Positions 41,610 to 52,402 of a stretch of DNA of 64,000 nucleotides are shown piece by piece. The stretch comes from Teredinibacter sp. KSP-S5-2 (lineage in GTDB: Bacteria > Pseudomonadota > Gammaproteobacteria > Pseudomonadales > Cellvibrionaceae), in NCBI RefSeq assembly GCF_032773895.1, contig NZ_CP120416.1:1672001-1736000 (forward strand). Reading direction: 5' to 3'. The position numbers and the translations under genes were made by a program. How positions within the stretch are numbered: position 1 is the first letter of the stretch; each line of letters begins with the position of its first letter. The notes under the pieces are model-generated. The model was not told the DNA's origin. It saw nothing but the letters and a program-made list of their open reading frames with translations, and did no database searches.

Positions 41610-43358
41610 ATGAAAAAAATAATGGCTACAGCTATCACCGCTGGTGCTGTTATGCTTTCTGGACAAGCTATGGCAGCTGTAGACTGCTCTGGCTTACCGG
41701 AGTGGCAAAACGGCGATACATTTACCGGTGGTCAATCCGTTCAGAGAAATGGCAGTAAGTACACAGCTAATTGGTGGACTCAATCTGATCCCGAAACAAA
41801 TTCTGGTCCATGGCAAGAGTGGACTTTTAACGACGTATGCTCTGGTTCAACTTCAAGTTCTTCCAGTTCATCTTCCAGCTCTAGCAGTTCTTCGAGCTCA
41901 AGCTCGTCCTCAAGTTCAAGCAGCTCATCTAGCTCTTCGTCCTCTTCTGGTGGCAGTACTTGTGAAGCTTACCAAGCTGGCGCAACTTACCAAGTCGGCG
42001 ATAAAGTAAGTAATGCTGGTGGCACCTTCGAGTGTACAGTAGCGGGCTGGTGTTCTTCTGGCGGTGCATACGAGCCTGGCGTAGGTTGGGCATGGGAATA
42101 TGCTTGGACTTCTCCTGCGGATTGTGGAAGCAGCTCAAGCTCATCTTCCAGCTCAAGCAGTTCTTCTTCAAGTTCTAGCAGCTCAAGCTCATCGTCCAGT
42201 TCTTCAAGCTCTTCATCATCCAGTAGTTCTTCTTCAAGTTCTTCTGGTGGTACTGGTGGCAAGCTTCTAGCGGGTTACTTCACCGAGTGGGGTATCTACG
42301 ACCGTAACTACCATCCTAAAAATTTGGTCACCAGCGGTTCTGCCGAGAAGCTAACGCACATTGTTTTCGCGTTTGGTAATGTGACTAACGGTCAGTGTGT
42401 ACTTGGCGATTCCTATGCCGATTACGATCGTTTCTACTCTGCTGCAGAATCTGTAGACGGCACCAGCGATGACTGGAACAGCACTGAAGTACGTGGTCTG
42501 TTTGGTCAGTTCAAGAAATTGAAAGCCATGTACCCACACTTGAAGATCGTATGGTCTTTCGGTGGCTGGACCTGGTCTGGTGGTTTCGGTCAAGCAGCAG
42601 CAAACGCAACAGCATTCGCTGATCAATGTTATGGTTTGGTCAATGATCCACGTTGGGCGGGTGTATTCGACGGTATCGACATCGATTGGGAATATCCAAA
42701 CGAGTGTGGTCTAACCTGTGACACGTCTGGTTTCGACAGCTACCGCGTATTGATGCAAGCATTGCGTGCTCGATTCGGCAACCAGCTTGTGACTTCTGCG
42801 ATTGGTGCGGGTGAATCCAAACTATTGGCAGCAGACTACGGCGGTGCAGCTCAGTACCTGGATTTCTACATGATCATGACCTATGACTTCTTCGGTGCAT
42901 GGGCGAAGAACGGTCCTACCGCGCCTCACTCACCATTGAACGATTGGGCTGGCATGCCAATTCAAGGCTTCAGCACAGACCACGGTATCGACACTCTACT
43001 TAGTCTGGGCGTACCAGCGAACAAAGTATTGTTAGGTATTGGTTTCTACGGTCGTGGTTGGACGGGTGTTACGCAAGCCGCGCCTGGTGGAACGGCAACC
43101 GGTGCAGCAGCAGGTACTTACGAAGCCGGTATTGAAGACTACAAAGTGTTGAAAGGTAGTTGTCCTATCACCGGCCAAATTGCGGGAACCAACTACGCAT
43201 ACTGTGGCAACAACTGGTGGTCCTATGACGATCCAGCGACCATCCGTGCGAAGATGCAATATGCTAACGGTCGTGGCCTGGGCGGTGCATTCTTCTGGGA
43301 GACTAATGGTGATACTGCAAATGGTGAACTGATCAGTGCGATGAAATCTGGCCTGTAA
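41610..43358 (+). CDS. Secreted multi-domain GH18 chitinase with polyserine linkers
   Basis: From the ATG at 41610 (AGAGG site upstream) the product is 582 aa: signal peptide 1-22 ending AMA; a CBM5/12-type chitin-binding module about 24-77 (LPEWQNGDTFTGGQSV, KYTANWWTQSDP); a polyserine linker about 80-113; a second Cys-paired module about 117-172 (AYQAGATYQVGDKVSN, WCSSGGAYEPG), perhaps CBM73-like; a second polyserine linker about 174-212; and a GH18 domain from about 218 with FDGIDIDWEYP, Glu361 being the predicted acid/base. GH18 enzymes cleave chitin with retention of configuration. The polyserine linkers are a known trait of Saccharophagus and relatives. It is a monocistronic gene. Confidence 0.95.
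   Translation: MKKIMATAITAGAVMLSGQAMAAVDCSGLPEWQNGDTFTGGQSVQRNGSKYTANWWTQSDPETNSGPWQEWTFNDVCSGSTSSSSSSSSSSSSSSSSSSSSSSSSSSSSSSSSGGSTCEAYQAGATYQVGDKVSNAGGTFECTVAGWCSSGGAYEPGVGWAWEYAWTSPADCGSSSSSSSSSSSSSSSSSSSSSSSSSSSSSSSSSSSSSSSGGTGGKLLAGYFTEWGIYDRNYHPKNLVTSGSAEKLTHIVFAFGNVTNGQCVLGDSYADYDRFYSAAESVDGTSDDWNSTEVRGLFGQFKKLKAMYPHLKIVWSFGGWTWSGGFGQAAANATAFADQCYGLVNDPRWAGVFDGIDIDWEYPNECGLTCDTSGFDSYRVLMQALRARFGNQLVTSAIGAGESKLLAADYGGAAQYLDFYMIMTYDFFGAWAKNGPTAPHSPLNDWAGMPIQGFSTDHGIDTLLSLGVPANKVLLGIGFYGRGWTGVTQAAPGGTATGAAAGTYEAGIEDYKVLKGSCPITGQIAGTNYAYCGNNWWSYDDPATIRAKMQYANGRGLGGAFFWETNGDTANGELISAMKSGL
41851..41946 (+). repeat. Polyserine-coding tract 1 of the chitinase
   Basis: An almost pure Ser run of about 30 codons mixes AGC, AGT, TCA, TCT, TCC and TCG codons, so it is selected at protein level rather than a simple DNA slippage repeat. 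It links the two carbohydrate-binding modules. Confidence 0.85.
42130..42243 (+). repeat. Polyserine-coding tract 2 of the chitinase
   Basis: This holds 38 near-continuous Ser codons, again with mixed codons, joining the second binding module to the GH18 domain. Near-repeats of AGCTCAAGCTCATC occur within it, which would allow recombination-driven length change. Confidence 0.85.
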
Positions 43359-43383
43359 GTTAATACCAAAAAGTAAGACCTCT

Positions 43384-43412
43384 AAAAAACCCGCCTTATG
43401 GCGGGTTTTTTT
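43384..43412 (+). terminator. Rho-independent terminator of the chitinase gene
   Basis: ACCCGCC (43389-43395) pairs with GGCGGGT (43400-43406) around TTAT, followed by six T and preceded by six A. Confidence 0.93.
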
Positions 43413-43649
43413 GTTAGCCACAAATAAATGACGATTGTCTGTAAGCTTTGCTTATATCTGATTTTAAAAAAAGTATTCTGATTTATCACCATACACATAA
43501 AACTCGACGGTTTGTATTCTGGTCATCAGTTTTTTATAGGAAGGGAATGCTTAAAATTTTGCTTATTCAAAAATACGCTGTGATATGAATTATTCTTGGT
43601 CAACAGTGTATGCGGTTAATTCGAGAAGTGTATTAAAGTAGAGGGAAAT

Positions 43650-43682
43650 AAAAAAAGCCACCTGATAAGGCGGCTTTTTTTT
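43650..43682 (-). terminator. Rho-independent terminator of valS
   Basis: On the minus strand GCCGCC pairs with GGTGGC (one G-U pair) around TTATCA and is followed by seven T. It begins within about 10 nt of the valS stop. Confidence 0.88.
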
Positions 43683-43687
43683 ATCAT

Positions 43688-46456
43688 TTATAGTGTTTTG
43701 ATTTTCTTCTTTTGCTCTTCCAGTTTTTGTGCCGAAGATTGGTACTCCGTTAATTTGTCCTTTTCCTTTTGCACTACATCCGCTGGGGCTTTATCGACAA
43801 ACTTGGGATTATTTAGCTTACCTTCCAAACGCTTTACTTCTTTTTGCGTTTTCTCCAGCTCTTTGTTTAATCGAGCTAATTCTGCATCTTTATCGATCAG
43901 TCCAGCCATTGGCACAAGTACTTCCATTTCACCAACAATGGCCGTCGCGGAAAGCGGTGCTTCCTGACCAGCGTCTAACCATTCAAGCTGCTCTAGTGAT
44001 GCAAGTTTCTTGAGGAATTGCAGGTTTTCTTCCATGCAGCGTTTGTCATTCACACTGCCGTTTTGGAAATAAACTGGCAATTGTTTGGATGGAGCAATAT
44101 TCATTTCACCGCGAATATTACGAATACCCACGACAACATTTTTCACCCATTCAATATCTGCCAGTGCCTGCTGATCCACTTTACTTTCGTCGGGCTCAGG
44201 GTAGCGAGCCAGCATAATGGTGTCGCCTTCGGCGCCGGTCAGCGGCTTCACTCGTTGCCAGATTTCTTCGGTGATAAACGGAATGAGTGGGTGTGCTAAA
44301 CGCAATGTGGTTTCCAGTACGCGAACCAGTGTACGGCGTGTGCCTTTTTTAATTGCGGCAGAAGCGTTTTCATCCCAGAGTACAGGTTTGGTCAGTTCCA
44401 AATACCAATCGCAGTAATCTTTCCATACGAAGTCGTAGAGCGCCTGACTGGCTAAATCCAGACGATAAGTATTCACGCCTTCGATAACGGCTTTTTCGGC
44501 TTGCTGCAAGCGGGCGATAATCCAGCGATCAGCAAGGCTCAATTGATAGTCATCAGAGCCATCTTGGCCGCAGTCTTCGCCTTCTGTATTCATGAACACG
44601 TAGTTGGACGCATTCCAAAGTTTGTTACAGAAGTTACGGAAGCCTTCAATACGGCCCACATCAAAATTAATATCACGGCCGGTTGAGGCCAGTGAGTAGT
44701 AGGTGTAACGCAGGGCATCTGTTCCGTACGAAGCAATGCCCTCGGGGAAATCCTTGCGGGTCATCTTTTCAATTTTTTCTTTCAGATGCGGTAGCATCAT
44801 GCCTGCGGTACGCTTTTGTACTAAAGATTCCAAATCAATTCCGTCGATCAGATCGATAGGGTCGAGTACGTTACCTTTCGATTTCGACATCTTCTGGCCG
44901 TGGCTGTCACGCACCAAGCCGTGAACATAGACGGTGTGGAAGGGCACTTCTTTTTTGAAGTAAAGGGTCAGCATAATCATGCGTGCAACCCAGAAGAAGA
45001 TAATGTCAAAGCCGGTTACCAGAACCGAGGACGGATGGAATGTTTTAAGGAAATCGGTATCTTCAGGCCAGCCCAAGGTGCCGAATGTCCATAAACCGGA
45101 AGAGAACCAGGTATCCAGTACGTCTTCGTCCTGACGTAGTTCTACGTCGGCTGCAATGTTGTTCTTTTGTCGAATTTCTTCTTCATTACGAGCAACATAA
45201 ACATTGCCGTCATTGTCGTACCAGGCTGGGATTCGGTGTCCCCACCAGAGTTGACGGGAAATACACCAATCCTGAATGTCACGCATCCATGAGAAATACA
45301 TATTTTCGTATTGTTTGGGCACGAACTGAATGGAGCCATCCTCAACGTTTTTGATGGCTTCATCGGCAAGGGATTGGGTTTTTACGTACCACTGGTTGGT
45401 GAGATAGGGTTCGATCACCACGCCGGTTCGATCGCCGCGGGGGACCTTCAGTTTGTGATCTTGAATCTTCTCAAGCAGACCCAAAGCTTCCAGGTCTTCC
45501 ACCACTTGTTTACGCGCATCGAAACGATCCATGCCACGGTATTTTTCTGGAACCGTGTTATTGAGTTTTGCATCATCAGTAAGAATGTTGATGACATCCA
45601 GATTGTGACGTTTGCCCATGTCGTAGTCGTTGAAGTCATGGGCTGGTGTGATTTTTACACAGCCGGTACCGAACTCTTTGTCTACATAATCGTCGGCAAT
45701 AATCGGAATTTCACGGCCAACCAACGGTAGCGTGATGGTTTTGCCTATGAGGTCTTTGTACCGCTCGTCCTCAGGGTGTACTGCAACTGCGGTATCGCCC
45801 AGCATCGTTTCTGGGCGGGTAGTAGCAACAACCAAGTGGCCTGAGCCGTCCGTTAGGGGGTAGCGGAAGTGCCACAGGTGACCGTTTTCTTCTTCACTGA
45901 TGACTTCCAGATCGGAAACGGCGGTATGGAGTTTCGGATCCCAGTTAACCAGACGTTTGCCACGATAGATTAATCCGTCTTCATGGAGGCGAATGAACAC
46001 TTCCTGCACGGCTTTATAAAACCCGTCGTCCATGGTGAAGCGTTCGCGGCTCCAATCTGGTGATGCACCTAAACGACGAAGCTGGCGAGTGATATTACCG
46101 CCGGACTCTTCTTTCCATTCCCAAACGCGTTCAATGAATTTTTCGCGACCTAAGTCATGTCGGCTTTTGCCTTCGGCATCCAGCAAGCGCTCAACAACCA
46201 TTTGCGTGGCAATACCTGCGTGGTCTGTACCCACTTGCCAAAGAGTGTTATTGCCTTTCATTCGATGGTAACGAACCAGAGCGTCCATAATGCTTTCCTG
46301 GAAACCGTGTCCCATGTGGAGGCTACCAGTGACGTTGGGTGGGGGAATCATGATGCAGTATGGGTCGCCTTCACCGCTGGGGGCAAAATAACCGCTGTTT
46401 TCCCAAGTTTGGTACCACTTTTGTTCGATGGATGACGGCTGGTAGGTTTTATCCAT
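43688..46456 (-). CDS. valS: Valyl-tRNA synthetase
   Basis: The 922-aa class I synthetase shows the HIGH motif as [15 protein letters not shown], the KMSKS motif as [10 protein letters not shown], an editing domain with [17 protein letters not shown], and a C-terminal coiled coil ([20 protein letters not shown]) unique to ValRS. It charges tRNA-Val with valine and edits threonine. It is the last gene of the pepA-holC-orf-valS run. Confidence 0.97.
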   Translation of the reverse strand: MDKTYQPSSIEQKWYQTWENSGYFAPSGEGDPYCIMIPPPNVTGSLHMGHGFQESIMDALVRYHRMKGNNTLWQVGTDHAGIATQMVVERLLDAEGKSRHDLGREKFIERVWEWKEESGGNITRQLRRLGASPDWSRERFTMDDGFYKAVQEVFIRLHEDGLIYRGKRLVNWDPKLHTAVSDLEVISEEENGHLWHFRYPLTDGSGHLVVATTRPETMLGDTAVAVHPEDERYKDLIGKTITLPLVGREIPIIADDYVDKEFGTGCVKITPAHDFNDYDMGKRHNLDVINILTDDAKLNNTVPEKYRGMDRFDARKQVVEDLEALGLLEKIQDHKLKVPRGDRTGVVIEPYLTNQWYVKTQSLADEAIKNVEDGSIQFVPKQYENMYFSWMRDIQDWCISRQLWWGHRIPAWYDNDGNVYVARNEEEIRQKNNIAADVELRQDEDVLDTWFSSGLWTFGTLGWPEDTDFLKTFHPSSVLVTGFDIIFFWVARMIMLTLYFKKEVPFHTVYVHGLVRDSHGQKMSKSKGNVLDPIDLIDGIDLESLVQKRTAGMMLPHLKEKIEKMTRKDFPEGIASYGTDALRYTYYSLASTGRDINFDVGRIEGFRNFCNKLWNASNYVFMNTEGEDCGQDGSDDYQLSLADRWIIARLQQAEKAVIEGVNTYRLDLASQALYDFVWKDYCDWYLELTKPVLWDENASAAIKKGTRRTLVRVLETTLRLAHPLIPFITEEIWQRVKPLTGAEGDTIMLARYPEPDESKVDQQALADIEWVKNVVVGIRNIRGEMNIAPSKQLPVYFQNGSVNDKRCMEENLQFLKKLASLEQLEWLDAGQEAPLSATAIVGEMEVLVPMAGLIDKDAELARLNKELEKTQKEVKRLEGKLNNPKFVDKAPADVVQKEKDKLTEYQSSAQKLEEQKKKIKTL

Positions 46457-46627
46457 AGTCGTATTCTGGAGCCTTTCTCTATTGAATCTATGTTAGTTAG
46501 GTCGAAAGCGCCGAATTATACCTTGTAGCGCTGCATTCTGCAGCGCCGCAAGCTATTGATTTTTTGGGCTTTATCAGGAAATGCTGAATTATGTGGGGGG
46601 AGTATGGAAAAAGGGCGAAAAATACCG

Positions 46628-47284
46628 TTATTTTTTTTGCGTAAGACGTTTACTTAGCTCTTTTCGCAGTTCTTGCTCAATTTGCGGCAAGAATTGCTTA
46701 ACCAGTTTATCCACTAGTTCCTCATTCGAATTGTTGTTCTGCTGACTAGCTGACTGAGCCAGTTGCTTCTGGTGGATTGCCTGTGACGACTTGAGCAGGG
46801 TTTTGGAGTCTTCAACTGACCTTGAAAGAGTTTCACCCACCATATTCAGGTCGTTAACTAACTTGGAGCGGTGTTGATTCAGTTTTTGTCGAATACTGGC
46901 TGGCAAAAAAGGGTTTTCACTTTTTGGGGTTAACTCCACTTTGGGTTCCAGCTTTATTTCTGAATCGTCTTCCTTACCATCAATGGTGATTTCATAGTCA
47001 AGGTCATCTTCTGAGATGTTATCCAGAGTGGCGCTGGCTTCTTCAAATAGTGAACGTTGGCCGGGAAGCACTTTTGGCGGCTGTGTACGTGGCATGGACT
47101 GGGTACCTAGGTCCTTATTTGTTATAAAATTTGGTTTTTTTTCAGCCTGATCAGAGTTATCCGGTATGGCGTCTCTTATCAGTGTTTTGTTCGGGTCGGA
47201 AAAAATGCTGCCATTGATAAGAGACTCATGAATTGCTTCCAGTTCAAGTAGCAGGTCGTTCTTATTTGGTTTGCCGTTTTCCAA
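46628..47284 (-). CDS. Hypothetical protein between holC and valS
   Basis: The 218-aa protein is charged and mostly low complexity: an acidic middle (EDDLDYEITIDGKEDDSEIK) and a helical C-terminal part (ELVDKLVKQFLPQIEQELRK). There is no signal peptide or membrane helix. A gene of this kind is found between holC and valS in related gammaproteobacteria, from memory, but its function is not known. It lies 19 nt after holC. Confidence 0.75.
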   Translation of the reverse strand: MENGKPNKNDLLLELEAIHESLINGSIFSDPNKTLIRDAIPDNSDQAEKKPNFITNKDLGTQSMPRTQPPKVLPGQRSLFEEASATLDNISEDDLDYEITIDGKEDDSEIKLEPKVELTPKSENPFLPASIRQKLNQHRSKLVNDLNMVGETLSRSVEDSKTLLKSSQAIHQKQLAQSASQQNNNSNEELVDKLVKQFLPQIEQELRKELSKRLTQKK

Positions 47285-47303
47285 GGAAAGGATCTCGTTA
47301 CTG

Positions 47304-47738
47304 TTATTTCATTGTATGGGTTTTTAGTGGGTAACCTCGCGAGCGGTAATATTTAAAGTTATCTCGCGTTGAGCTAAGTATAGGTTCGTTTTGTACGACA
47401 ATTTCTGCCATCCGTTTAAACCGGCTAAAAAAAGCAGGTCGCCCTTGCGTTAAGTTTACCAGTACATCGTGATGTTCAATATCATCTTGATCATGACTAA
47501 TGACAACTGGTTCAAGGTTTTCCGCTGAAGGCTCATTTCCCAGCACGCGATGTGGAATAAATGACTCAGGTCGGAAACTCCAGAGCAATTCATCAAAGGC
47601 CTGGCTCATGTTCTGGTCTTGAGTGGCCACAAGAACTCTGTTGCCCTGACGCACAGCTTTTTCTATGTAGCGGCACGCAAAACGGTGCCGCTCATTAATG
47701 TCCTGGCTTTGCAGTACGTAAAAATCAATTAAAGTCAT
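47304..47738 (-). CDS. holC: DNA polymerase III chi subunit
   Basis: The 144-aa protein has the HolC features DFYVLQSQDINERHRFACRY, KAVRQGNRVLVATQD and an SFIPHRV segment. Chi links the clamp loader, through psi, to SSB. The position next to pepA and upstream of valS is the conserved holC location. Confidence 0.93.
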   Translation of the reverse strand: MTLIDFYVLQSQDINERHRFACRYIEKAVRQGNRVLVATQDQNMSQAFDELLWSFRPESFIPHRVLGNEPSAENLEPVVISHDQDDIEHHDVLVNLTQGRPAFFSRFKRMAEIVVQNEPILSSTRDNFKYYRSRGYPLKTHTMK

Positions 47739-47750
47739 GGCAATATCGTA

Positions 47751-49256
47751 TTAAGCGTTCAGCAGGTAGTCCAAAAGCAGTGCGACAGGTCTCCCAGTTG
47801 CCCCTTTGGCTCCGCCTTGTACCCACGCTGTTCCTGCGATATCCAAATGTGCCCAAGGGTACTTTTTGGTAAAGCGGGATAAGAAACAGGCTGCGGTCAC
47901 GCTTCCTGCTTGGGGGCCACCAATATTTGCCATATCGGCAAAATTGCTATCCAGTTGTTTTTGGTATTCATCCCATAAAGGCATTTGCCACGCGCGGTCA
48001 TGCATCTTTTCGCCACTGGCTAACAATTTGTCAGCGAGGGCTTGGTCGTTACTGAATAGTCCAGTTGCATGATTACCCAACGCAACCACGCAAGCACCAG
48101 TTAGCGTGGCAATGTCCACTACTGATTTAGGCTTGTATCTCTCGGCATAGGTCAGGGCGTCGCATAATACCAGCCTGCCTTCGGCATCGGTATTTAAAAT
48201 TTCGATTGTTTGCCCTGACATGGAGGTAACCACATCCCCAGGTTTGGACGCGCGGCCAGATGGCATATTTTCTGCGGCAGCGATGATCGCAACCACATTA
48301 ACGGATGCCTGTAGTTCAACCAGGGCTGTCATCACACCCATTACAGAAGCCGCACCACACATATCAAACTTCATTTCATCCATGGCAGGGCCGGGCTTTA
48401 AGCTGATGCCGCCGGTGTCAAAGGTAATGCCTTTACCCACAATAACATTGGGCTTTGCTGTTTTTGCGCCACCACGGTATTCCATGATGATGAGTTTGCC
48501 GTCCTGGGCGCTACCTTTGGCCACGGAGAGAAAGGCACCCATGCCCAATTTTTCGATTTGTTTTTCTGTTAACACCTTGGTGGTGAGTTTGGTCGAAGAA
48601 GTTGCCAGTTTTTTCGCTTGGTTGGCCAGATATTCCGGTGTGCAGATGTTGCCGGGCAGGTTACCCAGCTCCCGAGTGGTATTGATGCCGTTACCCAGTG
48701 CTTGTCCCAGTTTGAGGCCTTTTTTTGCGTCGTTGACCTGTTTTGCGTCATCAACAACCAATGTGAGTTTCTCTAACTTGGAGGAATCTTTATCGGAAGC
48801 TTTGGTTGTGGCGTATTTGTAATCGACTCTCTTGGCTTCTGTGGCAAATAGTTGTGCAATGGTTGATGGAGAGTTGTCTGTGTCTGACAGATTCACCTGA
48901 TCCAAATAAACCGCAGCGTTTTTAATGTGCGAGCCTTTTAATGCTTTCAACCCAGATTGGATGCTGGAAATGTAGTCTTTGCTTGAAATGCTGGATTTGC
49001 TTTTCTTTTCTGCTTGCCCAAGTGATACCAGTAACACATGTTCATATGCGCGTTTTTTATTGGGGGCAAGATGAACCCAGCAGTGACTGCCTGCTTTATT
49101 TTTAAGCGCTTTGCTCTCTAGTATGTGTGATAGGGTGCCGTTAGCTTCTTTATCGATGAGTTGGGCACTTGATTGCAATGTGTTGTCCAAGGCAAATACC
49201 ACGGCACATTGAGTTTTTAGAGAGTTAGCATTTGCGCGTTTTACGATCAAATCCAT
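47751..49256 (-). CDS. pepA: Leucyl aminopeptidase (M17)
   Basis: The 501-aa protein carries the M17 signature [18 protein letters not shown], the metal-binding [15 protein letters not shown], and the Lys/Asp segment [13 protein letters not shown]. It is a two-metal cytosolic aminopeptidase, and in E. coli PepA also binds DNA. It reads divergently from lptF, as in many proteobacteria, and leads the holC-valS run. Confidence 0.96.
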   Translation of the reverse strand: MDLIVKRANANSLKTQCAVVFALDNTLQSSAQLIDKEANGTLSHILESKALKNKAGSHCWVHLAPNKKRAYEHVLLVSLGQAEKKSKSSISSKDYISSIQSGLKALKGSHIKNAAVYLDQVNLSDTDNSPSTIAQLFATEAKRVDYKYATTKASDKDSSKLEKLTLVVDDAKQVNDAKKGLKLGQALGNGINTTRELGNLPGNICTPEYLANQAKKLATSSTKLTTKVLTEKQIEKLGMGAFLSVAKGSAQDGKLIIMEYRGGAKTAKPNVIVGKGITFDTGGISLKPGPAMDEMKFDMCGAASVMGVMTALVELQASVNVVAIIAAAENMPSGRASKPGDVVTSMSGQTIEILNTDAEGRLVLCDALTYAERYKPKSVVDIATLTGACVVALGNHATGLFSNDQALADKLLASGEKMHDRAWQMPLWDEYQKQLDSNFADMANIGGPQAGSVTAACFLSRFTKKYPWAHLDIAGTAWVQGGAKGATGRPVALLLDYLLNA

Positions 49257-49518
49257 AAGTAGTTGGCAACCTGTTGTTGATGCGAAGAGTTGAGTTTCGA
49301 TGTTTTCTTTTACTATAGTGGCAATTGTAAAGAAAAATCGTCACAAGAACAGATGCACATCGCCTTCATTGTGAAAACTGATAAAATGCGCCGCTTGTGA
49401 TCAGACCTGTTCAGACACCTTGGGAGTCACTAAACTACGCATATTTCGCGTGGCTGGGGATAACGTGCGCTCCGGCAGCAGGTACTAATAAATACTCATT
49501 AAAATTGAGATTAGCTGT

Positions 49519-50640
49519 TTGATTATTTTCCGTTACCTTGCAAAAGAATTACTGGGCAGTTTATTTGCTGTCAGTTTTGTACTTTTGCTTATTATTATCA
49601 GTGCACGATTTGTTTCTTATCTGGCAGAAGCTGCAGCAGGTGGTTTGGATACCGGTGTGCTTCTGACACTCATGGCCCTGCGTTTGCCGGGGTATCTCGA
49701 GTTGATTCTTCCGTTGGGGTTGGTCATCGGAATTATTATGGGGTACGGCCGTTTATATGTGGACAGCGAACTGACAGTGCTTTCCGCTTGCGGCTTCAGT
49801 GAGCGTCGCTTTTTGGTTTATACCCTGATGACGTCTTCCTTTGTTGCACTACTGGTCGCCTTGTTCAGCACCTATCTCGGCCCTATTGGTGTGCGTGCAT
49901 CAGAGGCTCTGCTTGCAGAACAACGTAATCGAACGGATTTTGAAACTTTGAAACCTGCACGTTTTCATGAACTGGATGACGGTCGTGGGATCAGTTATGC
50001 GGAATCGGTATCGGAGGACAAAACCGAGCTGATTCAGGTGTTTATGGCTCAGGTTTCTCTGGACGATACCGACGAGCGCTTAACAGTATTGACTGCCTCC
50101 TCGGGTGAAACTGTCATTGATCAGGATACCGGCAACAAGTTTCTGTTATTGAAAAATGGTCGTCGGTATATCGGACGACCCGGCGATAAGGATTACCAGA
50201 TAATCCGTTTTAACAGCTATGCGCAAAAACTGCCAGAGCCGGACTATAACGTCAAACCCAAACGGGAAACGGATGGTTTATCCACATTTGAGTTGCTTGA
50301 GCGCGATAGCAAAGAGGCACGGGCGGCCATTCAGTGGCGTATTTCCTTACCCGTTTTGGTGATGATTGTGTCGTTAATCGCGCTGCCGTTGAGTAAAACC
50401 CAACCTCGTCGCGGGCGCTACGGCAAGTTGCTGCCTGCAATTATCATCTACGTACTGTATCTGGTTGCTATCAACGCGGCCCGGGGAATGGAGGAAGGTG
50501 GTGATGCGCCTTTTTCCGGCGTGATATGGTACGTGCACTCCGGCTTTTTCTTGTTGGGCATATTTTTGTATAAAGCCTCCAGTATCAAGCGTCTGTTGCA
50601 GAAGAAAAACCAATCAGCAAACGTTAAAACGGCAGTATAG
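49519..50640 (+). CDS. lptF: LPS export permease LptF
   Basis: The protein is 373 aa from a TTG start (GAGATTAG upstream). Six transmembrane helices flank a periplasmic beta-jellyroll domain. The N-terminal IFRYLAKELLGSLFAVSF and LILPLGLVIGIIMGYGRL match LptF. With LptG and the ATPase LptB it extracts lipopolysaccharide from the inner membrane. It lies 14 nt before lptG. Confidence 0.94.
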   Translation: MIIFRYLAKELLGSLFAVSFVLLLIIISARFVSYLAEAAAGGLDTGVLLTLMALRLPGYLELILPLGLVIGIIMGYGRLYVDSELTVLSACGFSERRFLVYTLMTSSFVALLVALFSTYLGPIGVRASEALLAEQRNRTDFETLKPARFHELDDGRGISYAESVSEDKTELIQVFMAQVSLDDTDERLTVLTASSGETVIDQDTGNKFLLLKNGRRYIGRPGDKDYQIIRFNSYAQKLPEPDYNVKPKRETDGLSTFELLERDSKEARAAIQWRISLPVLVMIVSLIALPLSKTQPRRGRYGKLLPAIIIYVLYLVAINAARGMEEGGDAPFSGVIWYVHSGFFLLGIFLYKASSIKRLLQKKNQSANVKTAV

Positions 50641-50654
50641 GCAACCGGTAACCT

Positions 50655-51719
50655 ATGAAAAAAATAAAGCGATATATTGCCACTACCATTCTTAAATCCA
50701 TTGTCGGGGTATTATTTGTCATCCTTTCTTTGGATGTGTTATCCGCGTTAATCGACCAGCTTGATCAGCTTCGAGGAGGGTATAACTTTCTGGAAGCGAT
50801 TATTTATGTTGGTTTGTATGTGCCATCCAGTACTTATGATTTTCTGCCATTATCCGCATTAGTCGGATGTTTGTTAGGCCTGGGTTCGTTAGCCAACACC
50901 AGTGAACTGGTGGTGATGCGCTCTGTTGGTGTATCCATTCTACAGGTCATTTGGGCTGTAACCCGGCCGGTATTGTTGATTATTGCCGGGGGTATTCTGC
51001 TAGGGGAATACGTTGCACCATATACCGACCAATACGCCGACAGCCGCCGGGCTTTGGCTCAGGGACACGAAAGTGCCATGCGGATTGAGCGTGGGGTATG
51101 GAACCGCGAAGGTAATGAATACATGCATTTCAACGCGGTATTACCCAACGGTAAATTGTATGGGGTGACACGCTATATCTTTGATGAACAGAAGAATTTA
51201 ATCGAAGCGAGTTTTGTTGATTCTGCTATTTACCAGGGGGAAGGGTTGTGGATTGAGCAGGATGGTGTGGTGACATATTTCAATCAGGATTCTGTTCAAA
51301 ACTCCGGGTTTACCTTTCGGGAGTGGCGTACTGAAGTCTCACCGAATCTGCTGAATATTCTGGTTTTAGACGCCGACGAGTTACCCATGCAGCGTTTGTA
51401 TTCGTACTCTAATTACCTGGACAAGCAAAATCTGGATTCCAGTGAGTACCGGTTAGCGTTTTGGCAAAAAGCTCTGCAGCCGCTAGCCACCATTAGTCTG
51501 GTGGTCATTGCAATATCATTTATCCTTGGCCCTCTGCGTCAGGTTTCAATGGGCTTTCGGGTTTTTGTTGGCGTGCTGATTGGGCTCGTCTTTCAGACCT
51601 CACAACAGCTACTTGGCCCTGTGAGTATTATCTGGGGGTTTTCGCCCATGCTTGCGGTCTTGATCCCAATTGCCTGCTGTTTTGTTATTGGTGGCGCTTT
51701 GATTAAACGGGCGAAGTAA
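50655..51719 (+). CDS. lptG: LPS export permease LptG
   Basis: The 354-aa protein is the LptF paralog with the same six-helix plus jellyroll plan: RYIATTILKSIVGVLFVILS, DFLPLSALVGCLLGLGSLA, and the C-terminal LGPLRQVSMGFRVFVGVLIG. It completes the LptFG pair. The stop is 1 nt from the stop of the convergent RDD gene. Confidence 0.94.
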   Translation: MKKIKRYIATTILKSIVGVLFVILSLDVLSALIDQLDQLRGGYNFLEAIIYVGLYVPSSTYDFLPLSALVGCLLGLGSLANTSELVVMRSVGVSILQVIWAVTRPVLLIIAGGILLGEYVAPYTDQYADSRRALAQGHESAMRIERGVWNREGNEYMHFNAVLPNGKLYGVTRYIFDEQKNLIEASFVDSAIYQGEGLWIEQDGVVTYFNQDSVQNSGFTFREWRTEVSPNLLNILVLDADELPMQRLYSYSNYLDKQNLDSSEYRLAFWQKALQPLATISLVVIAISFILGPLRQVSMGFRVFVGVLIGLVFQTSQQLLGPVSIIWGFSPMLAVLIPIACCFVIGGALIKRAK

Positions 51720-51720
51720 C

Positions 51721-52206
51721 TCACTTCGCTTTTTTCTTTTTCTTCCTGGGTGGTTCTAGTAATACCTTGGTTTGCGATAAGCGATCATGTAAGCAGAGCT
51801 TGTCCTTATCCAGCCATGTCCAAACATAGCCAATCAGGGAAGGGGCAAGAAATGAAGAAAGCACTGCTCGAATATAGGCTGCTTTAACTGATGGATGTCG
51901 GTTTTCTTCGCCAATTATAGTGAGTCGCCAGGCTTTCATACCTGCCGTTTGGCCGGCTCGGCACCAGAAAAACACGTAAAAACTGCTGAGACAAATATAC
52001 CAGCCGATTGGGAAGAGCGGGTGTGTCAGTCGAGGTTGATACTCTTCCGAGCCCGTACCAAACAAAGCGACATGGATCGCGAGTGCAATACCACCGTATG
52101 CCATGCTCAGGGCCAATAACAGCAAGCTGTCATATACTAGCGCAGCAATACGTCGCCAGACTGGCGCGACGGGAAGAGGTATTTGATAGTGTGGAGACTG
52201 ATACAT
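51721..52206 (-). CDS. RDD-family membrane protein
   Basis: This 161-aa protein has the RDD motif as PVWRRIAALVYDSLLL (Arg, Asp), helices at 20-45 and 70-90, and FWCRAGQTAGMKAWRL, the second conserved part. The tail is Lys rich (PPRKKKKKAK). RDD proteins have been linked to ion or small-molecule transport, but no substrate is known here. Only 1 nt separates its stop from that of lptG, so transcription runs together. Confidence 0.88.
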   Translation of the reverse strand: MYQSPHYQIPLPVAPVWRRIAALVYDSLLLLALSMAYGGIALAIHVALFGTGSEEYQPRLTHPLFPIGWYICLSSFYVFFWCRAGQTAGMKAWRLTIIGEENRHPSVKAAYIRAVLSSFLAPSLIGYVWTWLDKDKLCLHDRLSQTKVLLEPPRKKKKKAK

Positions 52207-52402
52207 ATTGAACCCGGAATATAGTGAGGCGGGTATTTTACCGATTTTCCTGGTTTATTAAACGTGTGATCGCAATGCGGTCGTTGGGGATTGTCGAAGG
52301 AAATAGGGAAACGCAACCGAATTATCATTGCTAGAGTCTTTTTTCATTCCTAAGCTAATAAGAAATACAACGTTAAATAATCACCGACCTAACGGAGGTT
52401 TT

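Larger units (their letters stand above)
43359..43687. other. Convergent spacer between chitinase and valS
   Basis: This 329-nt stretch contains the chitinase terminator at its left end and the valS terminator at its right end. No gene is seen between them. Confidence 0.7.

Noticed and set aside
41851-42243. CRISPR-like or tandem repeat pattern
   Set aside because: The repeats have no fixed length or spacers; they are serine codons of a protein linker.
41987-42262. Glu/Leu-rich ORF opposite the chitinase polyserine tract
   Set aside because: Its composition is simply the complement of Ser codons; it is antisense to a firm gene.
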